Below, in pieces: positions 1 to 7,907 of a stretch of DNA of 64,000 bases (within the stretch, counting starts at the first letter, position 1; each line of letters opens with the position of its first letter). The translations under genes and the position numbers were made by a program. This stretch comes from Microlunatus parietis (GTDB lineage Bacteria > Actinomycetota > Actinomycetes > Propionibacteriales > Propionibacteriaceae): the NCBI RefSeq assembly GCF_013407955.1, contig NZ_JACCBU010000001.1, positions 6,324,001-6,388,000 on the forward strand, written 5' to 3'. The notes beneath the pieces were generated by a model, which ran no database searches, was not told the DNA's origin, and worked only from the letters and a program-made list of their open reading frames with translations.

Positions 1-2
1 CG

Positions 3-722
3 GCGGCGACCGACTGGTACCGGCTGCCGGTGATCACGGCGAACATCGGCCGGAACAACCTCGCCGCCCGGGACGCGGCCTTCGATGCGGTACGCAACGC
101 CGACGGCACGAACCGGCCGCTGGTCTGCTTCCAGGAGATCAGCGAGGGCGACAGCGGCGAAGAGGCCATGATCGACCACTACTTCGGACCGCTCTACACC
201 AAGGCTTTCCTGCGCGACGCCAGGGCGTTCCGGGTCCCGATCTGCGTCGGCCGGCCGTGGGTCGTCGTGTCCCAGCAGGCCTATTTCGCACACCGCGGCG
301 TCTCCGGGTGGTCCCCGGAACGCTGGCTCACCGAGGTCATCGTCCGGCACCAGGACCATGTGAACCTCGAGTTCGCGGTGCTCAACACCCATTACATCGC
401 GAACGCGTTCAACGGCGACCAGCGCACGGACCTCCAGGACGAGTGGTGGCTGATGCGGGACGTCCACCGGGCCCGGTCCCGCTTCCACCACGAGGCGAAT
501 CGGCTGGTGATCTGGGGCGCCGACACGAACCGCCGGGACTTCGGCACGGCGTCGGACCTGTCGGCGGAACAGAAGGCGTTCGGTACGGGGATCGACCGGC
601 TGCACTGGTTGCCCGGCAGGAACGGGAACGTTCAGATCACCCTGAACGCCACCAAGATCATCGACATGAACGTCGACTCGCACAACGCGCGGCTGGCGAT
701 CTTCCACGTCCGCGCCGTCTGA
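3..722 (+). CDS. EEP-family phosphodiesterase, 5' end outside window
   Basis: The reading frame is already open at base 3 and ends at a TGA at 720-722, so the true start lies to the left. The first GTG in view (base 30) sits inside the first strand of the domain and is unlikely to be the start. The visible 239 residues carry marks of the metal-dependent endonuclease/exonuclease/phosphatase fold: an N-terminal strand VITANIG, the metal-binding glutamate in CFQEIS, NTHYIAN, a GADTN turn and a DSHN near the C-terminus before the last strand. The gene is convergent with the transporter that follows, seven bases away. A signal peptide may lie in the missing part, as in the related gene at 13791, but this is a guess. 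The substrate cannot be inferred. Confidence 0.75.
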   Translation, partial: AATDWYRLPVITANIGRNNLAARDAAFDAVRNADGTNRPLVCFQEISEGDSGEEAMIDHYFGPLYTKAFLRDARAFRVPICVGRPWVVVSQQAYFAHRGVSGWSPERWLTEVIVRHQDHVNLEFAVLNTHYIANAFNGDQRTDLQDEWWLMRDVHRARSRFHHEANRLVIWGADTNRRDFGTASDLSAEQKAFGTGIDRLHWLPGRNGNVQITLNATKIIDMNVDSHNARLAIFHVRAV

Positions 723-729
723 GGGCGGT

Positions 730-1677
730 TCAGGTCCGTTCGGTCACGGCCGGCTCCGCCTCGGTCCGCGGAGTCGTGCCGCGACGGCGCAGGCGGGGTG
801 CGAGTTCGGTCAGGTACATCGCCGCGACGATGGCGAAGCCGCCGGCCAGCATCCGCCAGGTGATCGACTCGCCGCCCAAGGCGACCGCGAACCCGGCGGC
901 CCAGATCGGCTCGCCGGCCATGATCACCGCGGCCCGGGTCGGCTCGATCCGGGCCTGCGCCCAGGTCTGCAGCAGCATCGTCAGCGAACCGGCCACCACG
1001 GCGATGTAGAGAACGATCGCCCAGTCGGTGCCGGTGGCCGGCAGCTGGATGCCGCCGGGCAGCGCGAAGCTCGTGCAGAGGACGGTGATCACCACCAACT
1101 GGACCGCGGTCAGCCCAAGCGCGTCGCCGGGCTTGCTGAGCCGGCTCAGCGCGAGGATGTGACCCGCGTAGACGACGGCGGAGGCGAGCGTGAGCAGCTC
1201 CCCGTACCCGACCGGACCGAGTCCATTCGCAGTGGCGTTGAGGGACAGGATGCCGAGCCCGGCCGTCGCCAGCCCGACCGCGACCCAGGTCAGCGGGCTG
1301 ATCCGGGTACGCAGGATCAGTGCGCCGAGCAGCGGCGTCGCGACCACGTAGAGCCCGGTGATGAAGCCGGACACACTGGCCGCCGTATGCGCCAGCCCGA
1401 ACGTCTGCAGCAGTTGGGCGCCGCCGTAGAGCAGACCGAGCAGGGCGCCGTCCCGCAGGATGCGGCGATCCACCCGGAGCCCGTTCGGCCGGCCGATCGT
1501 CGGCGCGGCCAGCAAGATCAGCGCGAGCGCGGCGATCCCGAACCGAACGGCGAGCAGATCCGGCACCGGGATCCGGGTGACGATGTCGCCGATCATGAAG
1601 AACGTCGAACCCCAAGCCGCCGTCATCGCGATCAGGGCGACGAACGCGAGCGTCGTCCCTCGTCCGCCCCGCTTCAC
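730..1677 (-). CDS. EamA/DMT-family membrane transporter
   Basis: This 315-residue protein has about ten hydrophobic segments arranged as two EamA repeats. The first repeat begins with AAWGSTFFMIGDI and the second with LLTLASAVVYAGHILALS, which is the layout of drug/metabolite exporters of the EamA (RhaT-like) group. Length is normal for the family and the C-terminus is a short basic cytoplasmic tail. The start is a GTG placed six bases after a TAGGCT box, so the transcript is probably leaderless. It stands alone, converging on the upstream phosphodiesterase gene. The sequence does not reveal the substrate; members export amino acids, metabolites or drugs. Confidence 0.88.
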   Translation of the reverse strand: MKRGGRGTTLAFVALIAMTAAWGSTFFMIGDIVTRIPVPDLLAVRFGIAALALILLAAPTIGRPNGLRVDRRILRDGALLGLLYGGAQLLQTFGLAHTAASVSGFITGLYVVATPLLGALILRTRISPLTWVAVGLATAGLGILSLNATANGLGPVGYGELLTLASAVVYAGHILALSRLSKPGDALGLTAVQLVVITVLCTSFALPGGIQLPATGTDWAIVLYIAVVAGSLTMLLQTWAQARIEPTRAAVIMAGEPIWAAGFAVALGGESITWRMLAGGFAIVAAMYLTELAPRLRRRGTTPRTEAEPAVTERT

Positions 1678-1683
1678 CTGGAC

Positions 1684-1689
1684 AGCCTA
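1684..1689 (-). promoter_or_regulatory. -10 box of EamA gene (leaderless)
   Basis: TAGGCT on the minus strand ends six bases before the GTG start at 1677, so transcription should begin at or next to the start codon. No ribosome binding site fits in that space. Confidence 0.6.
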
Positions 1690-1895
1690 AGGTCCCGACC
1701 CGACTCGGCCAGCACGTCCCGGTGCCGCCGCGGAGGCATTCGCGACTGCCTCGCACCGCGATCGGAGGGCGAGTGACGGCTGCGAGGAACGGTCGCGAGC
1801 ACGAACGAGGAGCCTCCGGCGCCGCGCCCAGTCTGTCGAGAGGCGGCTCAGCCGATCTTCGGCTCACCAGCGGCCGCGATCGCTCGCCCCGTCCG

Positions 1896-1950
1896 GGTTG
1901 CTCGTCGTGTCTGGGGTTGCTTGTCGTGTCTGGGGTTGCTCGTCCGGTCC
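1896..1950. repeat. 19-bp tandem repeat, 2 full copies plus partial
   Basis: The unit GGTTGCTCGTCGTGTCTGG is repeated at 1896 and 1915 with one change, and a third, diverging copy starts at 1934. Confidence 0.8.
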
Positions 1951-2123
1951 GCGGCCGTTCGCCCCGGCCGCGTTCTGTGCCACCGTTCGGTGGCGAGCAG
2001 CGGGTCCGGGATTCCAAGCGGAACGCCTCGGGCGCTCGATCGGCGGCGCTGCCGCTCGTCGGATCTCCGGCATCCGCGACCGCAGCATCCGTCGTGGCCG
2101 CGCGGGCTTCACCCACTCCGGAC

Positions 2124-2208
2124 GAGTGACACAAATCTGCAACGCAACGCCGTGCGTAACCGATTTCTCGGCTTCCGCGACAGGTTGCAAGCCAGATTCG
2201 TGTCACTC
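2124..2208. repeat. 85-bp inverted-repeat element
   Basis: Sixteen-base arms, GAGTGACACAAATCTG at 2124-2139 and its reverse complement with one mismatch at 2193-2208, enclose 53 bases. Weaker pairing continues inward (GCAAC/GTTGC). It could form a hairpin in DNA or RNA, or be a small non-autonomous mobile element. No coding sequence overlaps it. Confidence 0.75.
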
Positions 2209-2404
2209 GCGCTCCCGGCCGGAGCGCGAGCGTGCTGGTGGCTGATCGCCGTCCGGAATCGGGCAGCCTTGTCGCGGATGCGCCTCGCTGTGGGCGCAAC
2301 CTGCGGGATTCGGCCCGAACCGGCCAGAGCGGGGGACGTTCGCGACACCGACGGCGCGCCCGGCAGCCTGGTTCGGTCGCGCAGGCTCGGCCCATGCTGT
2401 CGGC

Positions 2405-2700
2405 GCCGCCGCATCGCCAGCCATCCCCGGTATCGCCCAGCCATCTCCGGCGCTGCCGCATCGCCGGCCATCCCCGGTATCGCCGGCCATCCCCGGTATC
2501 GCCAGCCATCCCGGCGCCGCTTACCCGCCCAGCCATCCCCGGCGCCGCTGTACGGCCAACCATCCCCGGCGCCGCTTTACCCGCCCAGCCATCCTCGGCT
2601 GCCGTGCCGTCATCCATCCCGGGCCGGCGCTACCGCCAACCATCCCGAGGCCCGCTCGTACCGCCAACCATCCCGGCGCCGCCGCACCGCTAACCTGCGC
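2405..2700. repeat. degenerate direct-repeat field (CCATCCC core)
   Basis: A dozen or so imperfect units sharing the core CCATCCC(C)GG followed by TATCGCC or CGCCGC recur every 18-30 bases. Unit length is irregular, as in a decaying minisatellite rather than a CRISPR array, and no cas gene is near. Confidence 0.65.
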
Positions 2701-2763
2701 CACGCTCCGCCAACCACTCTCCGGCGCTGGCGCACCGGCACCACACCACGGCGCTGGCGCACC

Positions 2764-2826
2764 AACCTGCGCAGCCGCGCCGCCAACGTGCGCAGCCGCG
2801 CCGCCAACCTGCGCAGCCGCGCCGCC
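2764..2826. repeat. three 21-bp tandem copies
   Basis: Units start at 2764, 2785 and 2806; the second differs by a single base (AACGTG for AACCTG). The period is a multiple of three but no credible protein frame uses it. Confidence 0.85.
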
Positions 2827-2900
2827 CAACTACCCGGGCACCGCCGCACCGCCAACCCGCGCCGCCGCACCGCTCAACTGCCCTCGGCCCCGCGCCACCC

Positions 2901-2966
2901 CCGCCGACCAGTCACTTCCGCAGCGACACGCCGCCAGAACGCCTGCTTTTCTGACCGGTCGGCGGG
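2901..2966 (-). repeat. palindromic 3' element, copy 1 (after kinase gene)
   Basis: Ends are CCGCCGACCAGTCA and TGACCGGTCGGCGGG in inverted orientation. On the minus strand the interior reads AAAGCAGGCGTTCTGGCGG followed by CGTGTCGCTGC, the same asymmetric core as the copies at 14988, 16137 and 49772. It lies three bases past the stop codon of the minus-strand kinase gene, in the same orientation relative to the gene as the other copies. Confidence 0.85.
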
Positions 2967-2968
2967 TT

Positions 2969-5158
2969 TTAGATCAGGTACAGGGTGATCGTGGATCCCT
3001 TGGGTGCCTTGCTGCGTTCCTTCGGGTCGGTGTAGGCGACGTAGCCAAGGTTAAGGAAGTTGATCGGAGCGGGCTTGACGACTACCTCGAACCCCGCATC
3101 TCGCATGATTTGGCGGGCCTGGTCTTCGGGCAGCCTCACCACGTTGGGCACGGTGACCAGGATCGGGCCGAGGGACTTGGTCAGGGTGATCGAATCGCCC
3201 TTGTGGCCGCTGCCGGAATCGGGCGACTGCTTGATCACCAAGCCCTCGGCGACCGTGTCGGAGTGCTCGGAGACGATCTTGACCTTGAACCCGTCGTCCG
3301 ACAGTTCCCGCTCGGCCTTCTTCGCCGAATCACCCGTGAAGTTCTCGATCTTGATCGGCTTCGGGCCCTTCGACACGACGAGGTCGATCGGGGTCTGCTT
3401 CTTCAGTGCGGCGCCCTTCTTCTCGGACGCCTCGAGGACGATGCCGACGTCGGCCTTCTCGTCCCAGCGGCCCGCCACCTCGCCGATCGCCAGGTTGGCC
3501 TCGATCAGCGCCATCCGGGCCTTCTCCTCGCTCAGCCCGATGATCTTCGGCATCGCATACCGCTCCGGACCGCGGGACAGCAGGACGGTCAGCTCGCTGC
3601 CGTCGAGGATCCGGCTGCCCTTCTCCGGGTCGGTCGAGACCACCTGCCCTTTCGGTACGTCCTCGGAGTAGGTCTCGCCGAATGCGGCGGCCAGCCCGGC
3701 GTTCTGGACGGCCCGGGTGGCCTGGTCCTTGGTCATCCGGGTCAGGTCCGGGGCGGTGGTGAACCGGCCCTCGACCAGGTACCAAGCGGTCACCGCGACG
3801 CCCGTGGTGAGGGCCAGCACGAGCAGCAGGATCACGATGCCGCGCCGGCGCCGTCGGGCGGCCCGGCGCTGCTGGGCCAGCGCGGACGGACCCGGTCCGC
3901 CCGTGGTCCGGGTCGTCTCCTGGACCGCCGGCTGTGGCAGCGTCGGCGGGCCGGCGTCGAACACCGACGGCGTGCGCGGCGTCCGGGCCCGGCGATACTC
4001 CGGGCTGGCCGGCGACCGGACCGGACGGACCGGCTGGTCGTTCAGTACGGCCGGGGAGACCAGCGTCGGCGGAGCCGGGCTCGGCGAGACCGGGGTCGCC
4101 GGCGGCACCTCGACGAATTCGATCGACGGGGCGAACCCCGCCGGGCCGGCGGCCGGTGCCGCTCCGGGCACCAGGTCACCGAGGTTGTGGATCGGCTGGG
4201 TCAGCTCGTTGCCGGGAACGGCCTGGATGCCGCCCGGATTGCTGGGCAGCGCCAGGTCGGCGGTCAGCTGCGGGTCGTCCGGCAGCCCGTCCCGCAGCGC
4301 CCCCTGGACCCGGTGGATGTGGGCCAGCAGCACCCGCGCATCGTGCGGCCGGAACTCCGGTCGGCGCGCCGACATCCGGGCCACCAGGGCGTCCAGGTAG
4401 GGCGGGATCGGCGCGACGGTCCGGTAGCCGGACGGCGCCGGGACGTCGTTGTGGACGTGGGCGTACGCGACCTGGATCGGCGTCTCGCCGGTGTGCGGCT
4501 TGCGGCCGGTGAGCAGCTCGAACAGGACCACGCCGAGGCTGTAGACGTCCGAGCGGGCGTCGGCCTTGCCGGTCACCACGAGCTCCGGCGGGAGGTAGGA
4601 GACCGTACCGATCAGAACGCCCTGGGTGGCGGTCGAGGTCTGCGAGGTGATCGCCTTCGCCAGCCCGAAGTCGGCCACCTTGATCTGGCCCTGGTCGGAG
4701 ATCAGTACGTTCTCCGGCTTGATGTCGCGGTGCACCAGGCCCGCGTCGTGGGCGGCGGCGACGGCCCGGACCACCGGCTCGATCAGGTCGAGCGCCCGCA
4801 GCGGCGGCATCGCACCGTCGCGGCCGATCACGTCGCGCAGGGTCTGGCCCTCGACGTACTCCATCACGATGTACGGGCGCCGGCCCTGACCGCCGATGTC
4901 GTCGGCGCCCTGGTCGAACACCGCGACCACCTGCGGATGGGACAGCCGGGCCGCGGCGCGGGCCTCCCGGTCGAACTTCCGGGCGAACTCCGCGTCGTCA
5001 CCGAGGCCGACGTGCATCACCTTCACGGCGACGGTCCGGGTCAGCCGGGCGTCGACGGCTTCGTACACGGTGGCCATGCCACCGCGGGCGAGTCGACGGG
5101 TGATCCGGTAGCGCCCGTCGAGCACGAGACCCACCAAGGGGTCGCTGATGCTCGTCAT
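2969..5158 (-). CDS. PASTA-domain Ser/Thr protein kinase (PknB/PknL type)
   Basis: This 729-residue membrane kinase has an N-terminal Hanks-type domain (about residues 17-280) with the glycine loop ARGGMATVYEA, catalytic Lys46 in VAVKVMH, HRDIKPEN with Asp145 and DFGLA with Asp163. A Pro-rich linker follows, then one membrane helix (about 443-465) after an Arg stretch, and four extracellular PASTA repeats to the C-terminus. PASTA kinases sense muropeptides or lipid II and phosphorylate growth and division proteins. The ATG at 5158 is chosen because it precedes the conserved start of the domain and has GGAG upstream; a longer frame exists but adds a non-conserved leader. The proximity to idsA, metF and the dcw cluster matches the pknL neighbourhood of Mycobacterium and Streptomyces. 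Confidence 0.93.
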   Translation of the reverse strand: MTSISDPLVGLVLDGRYRITRRLARGGMATVYEAVDARLTRTVAVKVMHVGLGDDAEFARKFDREARAAARLSHPQVVAVFDQGADDIGGQGRRPYIVMEYVEGQTLRDVIGRDGAMPPLRALDLIEPVVRAVAAAHDAGLVHRDIKPENVLISDQGQIKVADFGLAKAITSQTSTATQGVLIGTVSYLPPELVVTGKADARSDVYSLGVVLFELLTGRKPHTGETPIQVAYAHVHNDVPAPSGYRTVAPIPPYLDALVARMSARRPEFRPHDARVLLAHIHRVQGALRDGLPDDPQLTADLALPSNPGGIQAVPGNELTQPIHNLGDLVPGAAPAAGPAGFAPSIEFVEVPPATPVSPSPAPPTLVSPAVLNDQPVRPVRSPASPEYRRARTPRTPSVFDAGPPTLPQPAVQETTRTTGGPGPSALAQQRRAARRRRRGIVILLLVLALTTGVAVTAWYLVEGRFTTAPDLTRMTKDQATRAVQNAGLAAAFGETYSEDVPKGQVVSTDPEKGSRILDGSELTVLLSRGPERYAMPKIIGLSEEKARMALIEANLAIGEVAGRWDEKADVGIVLEASEKKGAALKKQTPIDLVVSKGPKPIKIENFTGDSAKKAERELSDDGFKVKIVSEHSDTVAEGLVIKQSPDSGSGHKGDSITLTKSLGPILVTVPNVVRLPEDQARQIMRDAGFEVVVKPAPINFLNLGYVAYTDPKERSKAPKGSTITLYLI

Positions 5159-5437
5159 GGTCACGCTTGCTCCAAACACGGTGGGGAAGTGGCCGTGTTG
5201 GCCTGCACCGGAGTCTAGAAGGGGTCGGGTCGAATGAAGCTCCGGCACGCCGCTTCCGTACCGAATCGCTCCGTCACCTTGTCCACCGTGCGGTTCCCCC
5301 GAACCCAAGACCGTCCTCCGACCTCATTGTTGCTGTCAAGCACGAGCCAGTCTGCCGAGTGCCGCAAACGGGTGTCGAATGTCGGTACGAATCCGTGCCG
5401 GCCCGCCGACTCGGAGGACGGTGTCAGTGGTCCGGTC

Positions 5438-5443
5438 TAACGT
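5438..5443 (+). promoter_or_regulatory. -10 box of PPOX gene (probably leaderless)
   Basis: TAACGT ends seven bases before the GTG at 5451. A competing start, GTG 5427, has GGAGG nine bases upstream, so either could be used. Confidence 0.45.
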
Positions 5444-5450
5444 CTCCGTC

Positions 5451-5894
5451 GTGACGAAGACGAGTGCCCTGGACAGTGGGGTCGACCTGGATCCGGAGCG
5501 GCTGGAGCGCGTCCGGGGGCGGCTGGCGAGCAACCTGATCGCCTGGCTGACCACCGTGGACCGGCGCGGCCAACCGCACAGTGTCCCGGTCTGGTTCCTG
5601 CACCGCGACGACGGGACCGTCCTCGTCTACACCCGGCCTGGGAAGCACAAGCTGGCCGCCCTCGAGCAGAACCCGAGGGTGAGCCTGGTCCTCGACGTGA
5701 CCGACATCGGCCGGGACGTGATCCGGATCGAGGGGAAGGCCCGGATCGACCCCGCCGTGCCGCCGGCCGACCAGGTGCCGGCGTTCACGGTGAAGTACGC
5801 GGAGCGGATCGGGGCCCTGTTCGACTCCGCCGCCGAGTTCGCCGCAATGTTCTCGGTGCCGATCGTCATCGTGCCGGAGCGGCTTATGGGATGA
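5451..5894 (+). CDS. PPOX-class flavin/F420-dependent oxidoreductase
   Basis: This 147-residue protein has the split-barrel fold of the pyridoxamine-phosphate-oxidase superfamily: RLASNLIAWLTTVDRRGQPH, then VPVWFLHRDD, VYTRPGKHKLAALEQNP and VSLVLDVT. These are hallmarks of small FMN- or F420-binding reductases common in actinobacteria. The start is taken as GTG 5451, which follows a TANNNT box by seven bases; GTG 5427, with a Shine-Dalgarno sequence, would add eight residues. It is divergent from the kinase gene and 20 bases before thiE. The exact cofactor and substrate are not visible. Confidence 0.82.
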   Translation: MTKTSALDSGVDLDPERLERVRGRLASNLIAWLTTVDRRGQPHSVPVWFLHRDDGTVLVYTRPGKHKLAALEQNPRVSLVLDVTDIGRDVIRIEGKARIDPAVPPADQVPAFTVKYAERIGALFDSAAEFAAMFSVPIVIVPERLMG

Positions 5895-5901
5895 AAGACA
5901 C

Positions 5902-5907
5902 TAATCT
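5902..5907 (+). promoter_or_regulatory. -10 box of thiE-like gene (leaderless)
   Basis: TAATCT ends six bases before the ATG at 5914, just after the PPOX stop codon. It would give a leaderless transcript for the three-gene unit that follows. Confidence 0.65.
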
Positions 5908-5913
5908 GACCGG

Positions 5914-6648
5914 ATGACCGCTCTGCTGGGCCTCGGCGCCCGATTGCGACTGGCCCGGTTGTATCTGTGTACGGACGCGCGCACTCGGTCCGGCGACCTG
6001 GCCGAATTCCTGGCCGCGGCGCTGCGCGGCGGAGTCGACATCGTGCAGTTGTGGCAGCCGGGCCTGGATCCGGACCAGGAGCTGGCCGCGCTGGAGACCT
6101 GTCGTGCCGCCGCGAGGATGCACCAGGCGCTGGTGGTGGCGCACGGTTCGGCCGACCTGGCCGCCCGGTTCGACGGTGACCTGCTGCACCTCGGCCCGGA
6201 CGACGGGGCGAGCCGGGTCGCGCGCCGCAAGCTGCACCGGTACGCCCTGCTCGGCCGGACCGCGCACACGCCGCAGGCGCTCGATGCCACGGTCGCCGAC
6301 GAGGACGTGGATTACGTCAGCGTCGGGCCCGTGTACGCGACGCCGACCGTGCCGGACCAGCCGGCGGTGGGGCTCGACCTGGTCCGCTATGCCGCGCGAT
6401 TGGCGCCGGTCGCCGAGCCGGACAGCAAGCCCTGGTTCGCGATCGGCGGGATCGGGCCGGACACGATAGACGAGGTCATCGAGGCCGGCGCCCGGCGGGT
6501 CGCCGTGGTGCGCGCGATCACCGAAGCCGACGACCCGGAGGCGGCGGCGCGGCGGTTGTCGGAGCGACTGCGGCAGGCCTGGCGCGACGACCCGGCCATG
6601 GAGGCATACACGATCGCCGCCGCGGCCTGGTCGGGGCCGGACCGGTGA
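5914..6648 (+). CDS. thiE: thiamine-phosphate synthase-like protein
   Basis: This 244-residue TIM-barrel protein is of the ThiE/TenI family, which joins the pyrimidine and thiazole moieties to form thiamine phosphate. Visible family motifs are GGVDIVQLW, LLHLGPDD, LLGRTAHTPQAL, VDYVSVGPVYATPT and the phosphate loop WFAIGGIGPDTI. The usual QLR..K and TPTK positions are altered (QLWQP, TPTV), so it could be a TenI-like relative rather than a standard ThiE. In Streptomyces thiE lies in the same neighbourhood, near metF and a PASTA kinase, which supports the assignment. Its stop overlaps the GTG of the RNase gene, so the two are translationally coupled, although no functional link is obvious. Confidence 0.75.
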   Translation: MTALLGLGARLRLARLYLCTDARTRSGDLAEFLAAALRGGVDIVQLWQPGLDPDQELAALETCRAAARMHQALVVAHGSADLAARFDGDLLHLGPDDGASRVARRKLHRYALLGRTAHTPQALDATVADEDVDYVSVGPVYATPTVPDQPAVGLDLVRYAARLAPVAEPDSKPWFAIGGIGPDTIDEVIEAGARRVAVVRAITEADDPEAAARRLSERLRQAWRDDPAMEAYTIAAAAWSGPDR

Positions 6649-7103
6649 CGCTCGCCGGCCGGTCTGGGCTGGTCGGGGCCGGATTGGTGACGCTGGGCGG
6701 TCGAGCGGGGCTGACCGGGGTGATCGTCGGGCTGCTGGTTGCCGTCGCATTGCTGGTCGGCTGCTCCGTCGGTACGGTGACCGAGCCGGAGGCGGGTCCG
6801 GGGGCCCGCGACCCGGAGTCCGGGCTGGTCGTCGTCGAGCTTGATCAACTTCCGCCCGAGGCGGCTCGGACGCTCGAGTTGATCAAGGCGGGCGGTCCGT
6901 TCCCGTACCGGAAGGACGGGTCGACGTTCGGCAACCGGGAGGGTCTGCTGCCGGACCGGCCGCGCGGCTACTATCGCGAATACACGGTGCCGACACCGGG
7001 CGAGGACGATCGCGGCGCGCGCCGGATCGTCACCGGCGACCGGGACCGGATCTTCTACTACACCGGTGATCACTACACGTCGTTCTCGAGGATCCGATCA
7101 TGA
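6645..7103 (+). CDS. secreted guanyl-specific ribonuclease (RNase Sa/barnase family)
   Basis: This 152-residue protein has an N-terminal hydrophobic segment ending in LLVGCS, a lipobox-like or signal-peptidase site at about residue 40, then a domain that aligns by eye with Streptomyces RNase Sa: LPPEAARTLELIK, GPFPY, FGNREGLLP, GYYREYTVPTPG, RGARRIVTG and YYTGDHYTSF. The catalytic Glu (in YREYTV), Arg (in RGARRI) and His (in TGDHY) are all present. It probably cleaves RNA 3' to guanosine outside the cell. The GTG start overlaps the thiE stop, and the stop overlaps the ATG of the barstar gene (ATGA), so enzyme and inhibitor are co-translated. Confidence 0.9.
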   Translation: MTLAGRSGLVGAGLVTLGGRAGLTGVIVGLLVAVALLVGCSVGTVTEPEAGPGARDPESGLVVVELDQLPPEAARTLELIKAGGPFPYRKDGSTFGNREGLLPDRPRGYYREYTVPTPGEDDRGARRIVTGDRDRIFYYTGDHYTSFSRIRS

Positions 7104-7519
7104 TCGATGACCTGGCGGGATTGCTGGACGGCGGCCGGCGGCCGGGGGTGTATCGCGCTGGACCGGGCGAGTTCGCGTTGTCGGAGCGGACCGCGGCGGC
7201 GGGTTGGCAGGTGGCCGAGGTCGGCGCGTTCGACGACCTGGAGGGCTTCTACGACCAGGTCGCCGATGCGCTCGGGCTGCCGCGCTACTTCGGCCGCAAC
7301 CTGGACGCCCTCTGGGACTGCCTGACCGACCTGATCGAGCCGACGGCGCTGATCATCGCCGACTGGAGCCGGTTCGCGCTGCCCGAACCGCGCGACGCGG
7401 CCCGGCTGCTCTCGTTGCTGACCGACCGGACCCGGGAGGGCACGCCGTTCGCGGTCGTGCTGGCCAACCGCGGAGCGCTGGACCTCGAGGATCAGGTTGC
7501 GGGCTTGAACCCGACGTAA
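7100..7519 (+). CDS. barstar-family ribonuclease inhibitor
   Basis: This 139-residue cytoplasmic protein has no signal peptide and a C-terminal barstar domain (about residues 45-125): DLEGFYDQVADALGLP followed by FGRNLDALWDCLTDL, the helix and loop that plug the active site in barnase-type inhibitors. The ATG overlaps the RNase stop codon. It should protect the producer from its own guanyl-specific RNase before export. The N-terminal 40 residues (GVYRAGPGEFAL...) are an extension also common in actinobacterial barstars. Confidence 0.92.
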   Translation: MIDDLAGLLDGGRRPGVYRAGPGEFALSERTAAAGWQVAEVGAFDDLEGFYDQVADALGLPRYFGRNLDALWDCLTDLIEPTALIIADWSRFALPEPRDAARLLSLLTDRTREGTPFAVVLANRGALDLEDQVAGLNPT

Positions 7520-7529
7520 CGTCATGTTC

Positions 7530-7535
7530 TACGGT
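7530..7535 (+). promoter_or_regulatory. -10 box of VOC gene (leaderless)
   Basis: TACGGT ends six bases before the ATG at 7542, leaving no room for a ribosome binding site. Confidence 0.6.
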
Positions 7536-7541
7536 GCCTGC

Positions 7542-7904
7542 ATGAACACCGCAACAGTCTTCGGACTCTCCGTGATCATGGAAACCAACGACGACGTCGA
7601 CCGGGCCGCCACGTTCCTCTCGGCGGTCGGCCTCGCGGTCGAGGGCGAGGACGGGTTCGTCCAGGTGAAGGGCCCGTCGGTCAACTTGTCGATCATGCGC
7701 GGCGCGATGATCGACACGCCGCCGCACGGCGGCCTGCTGATCCAACTCCAGGTCGCCGACGTGGACGCCGCGGCCCAAGCGGCCGTCGACCACGGCGGCG
7801 AGGTGGGCTGGGGGCCGGGCCGGACCGACTTCGGCACCTACTCCGCCTACGTCCGCGGCCCGGGCGGCCTGACGGTCGAGCTGCTCACGCCGGTCGGCGA
7901 CTGA
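7542..7904 (+). CDS. VOC-family (glyoxalase/bleomycin-resistance fold) protein
   Basis: This 120-residue single-module VOC protein has a beta-alpha-beta-beta-beta repeat beginning VFGLSVIMET, a middle strand GGLLIQLQVADVDAAA and the closing RGPGGLTVELLTPV, whose Glu is a typical metal ligand. The ATG at 7542 is preferred over an upstream in-frame ATG because the -10 box lies between them. The MerR-VOC regulator gene begins three bases downstream, so the two are probably one unit. VOC proteins act as enzymes or bind small toxic molecules; the ligand here is unknown. Confidence 0.83.
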   Translation: MNTATVFGLSVIMETNDDVDRAATFLSAVGLAVEGEDGFVQVKGPSVNLSIMRGAMIDTPPHGGLLIQLQVADVDAAAQAAVDHGGEVGWGPGRTDFGTYSAYVRGPGGLTVELLTPVGD

Positions 7905-7907
7905 CGC

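Larger units (their letters stand above)
1690..2900. other. gene-less, repeat-rich intergenic stretch
   Basis: About 1.2 kb between the EamA promoter and the 3' element of the kinase gene. Several overlapping frames are open because the DNA is GC-rich and repetitive, but they encode only Arg/Pro/Ala or Gly/Trp repeats with no recognisable domain or convincing start. It holds a 19-bp tandem repeat (1896-1950), an 85-bp inverted repeat (2124-2208), a degenerate CATCCC repeat field (about 2405-2700) and a 21-bp triplication (2764-2826). No gene is supported here. Confidence 0.6.

Noticed and set aside
632..2617. A 661-codon open frame on the minus strand overlapping EamA
   Set aside because: It is out of frame with the EamA gene, has Arg/Gly/Asp-biased composition and runs into the repeat field; no domain is visible. 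GC-rich DNA keeps such frames open.
2901..2966. Integron attC or a simple rho-independent terminator
   Set aside because: No integrase or gene-cassette structure is present, no T-run follows, and both ends are self-complementary octamers, unlike either class.
1921..2988. A 355-codon plus-strand frame through the repeat region
   Set aside because: The product is an Arg/Pro/His/Ser repeat made by the minisatellites, with no plausible start and overlap with the end of the kinase gene.
5159..5308. 50-residue N-terminal extension of the PASTA kinase
   Set aside because: The kinase domain begins normally after ATG 5158, which has its own GGAG; the extension is low in conserved character.
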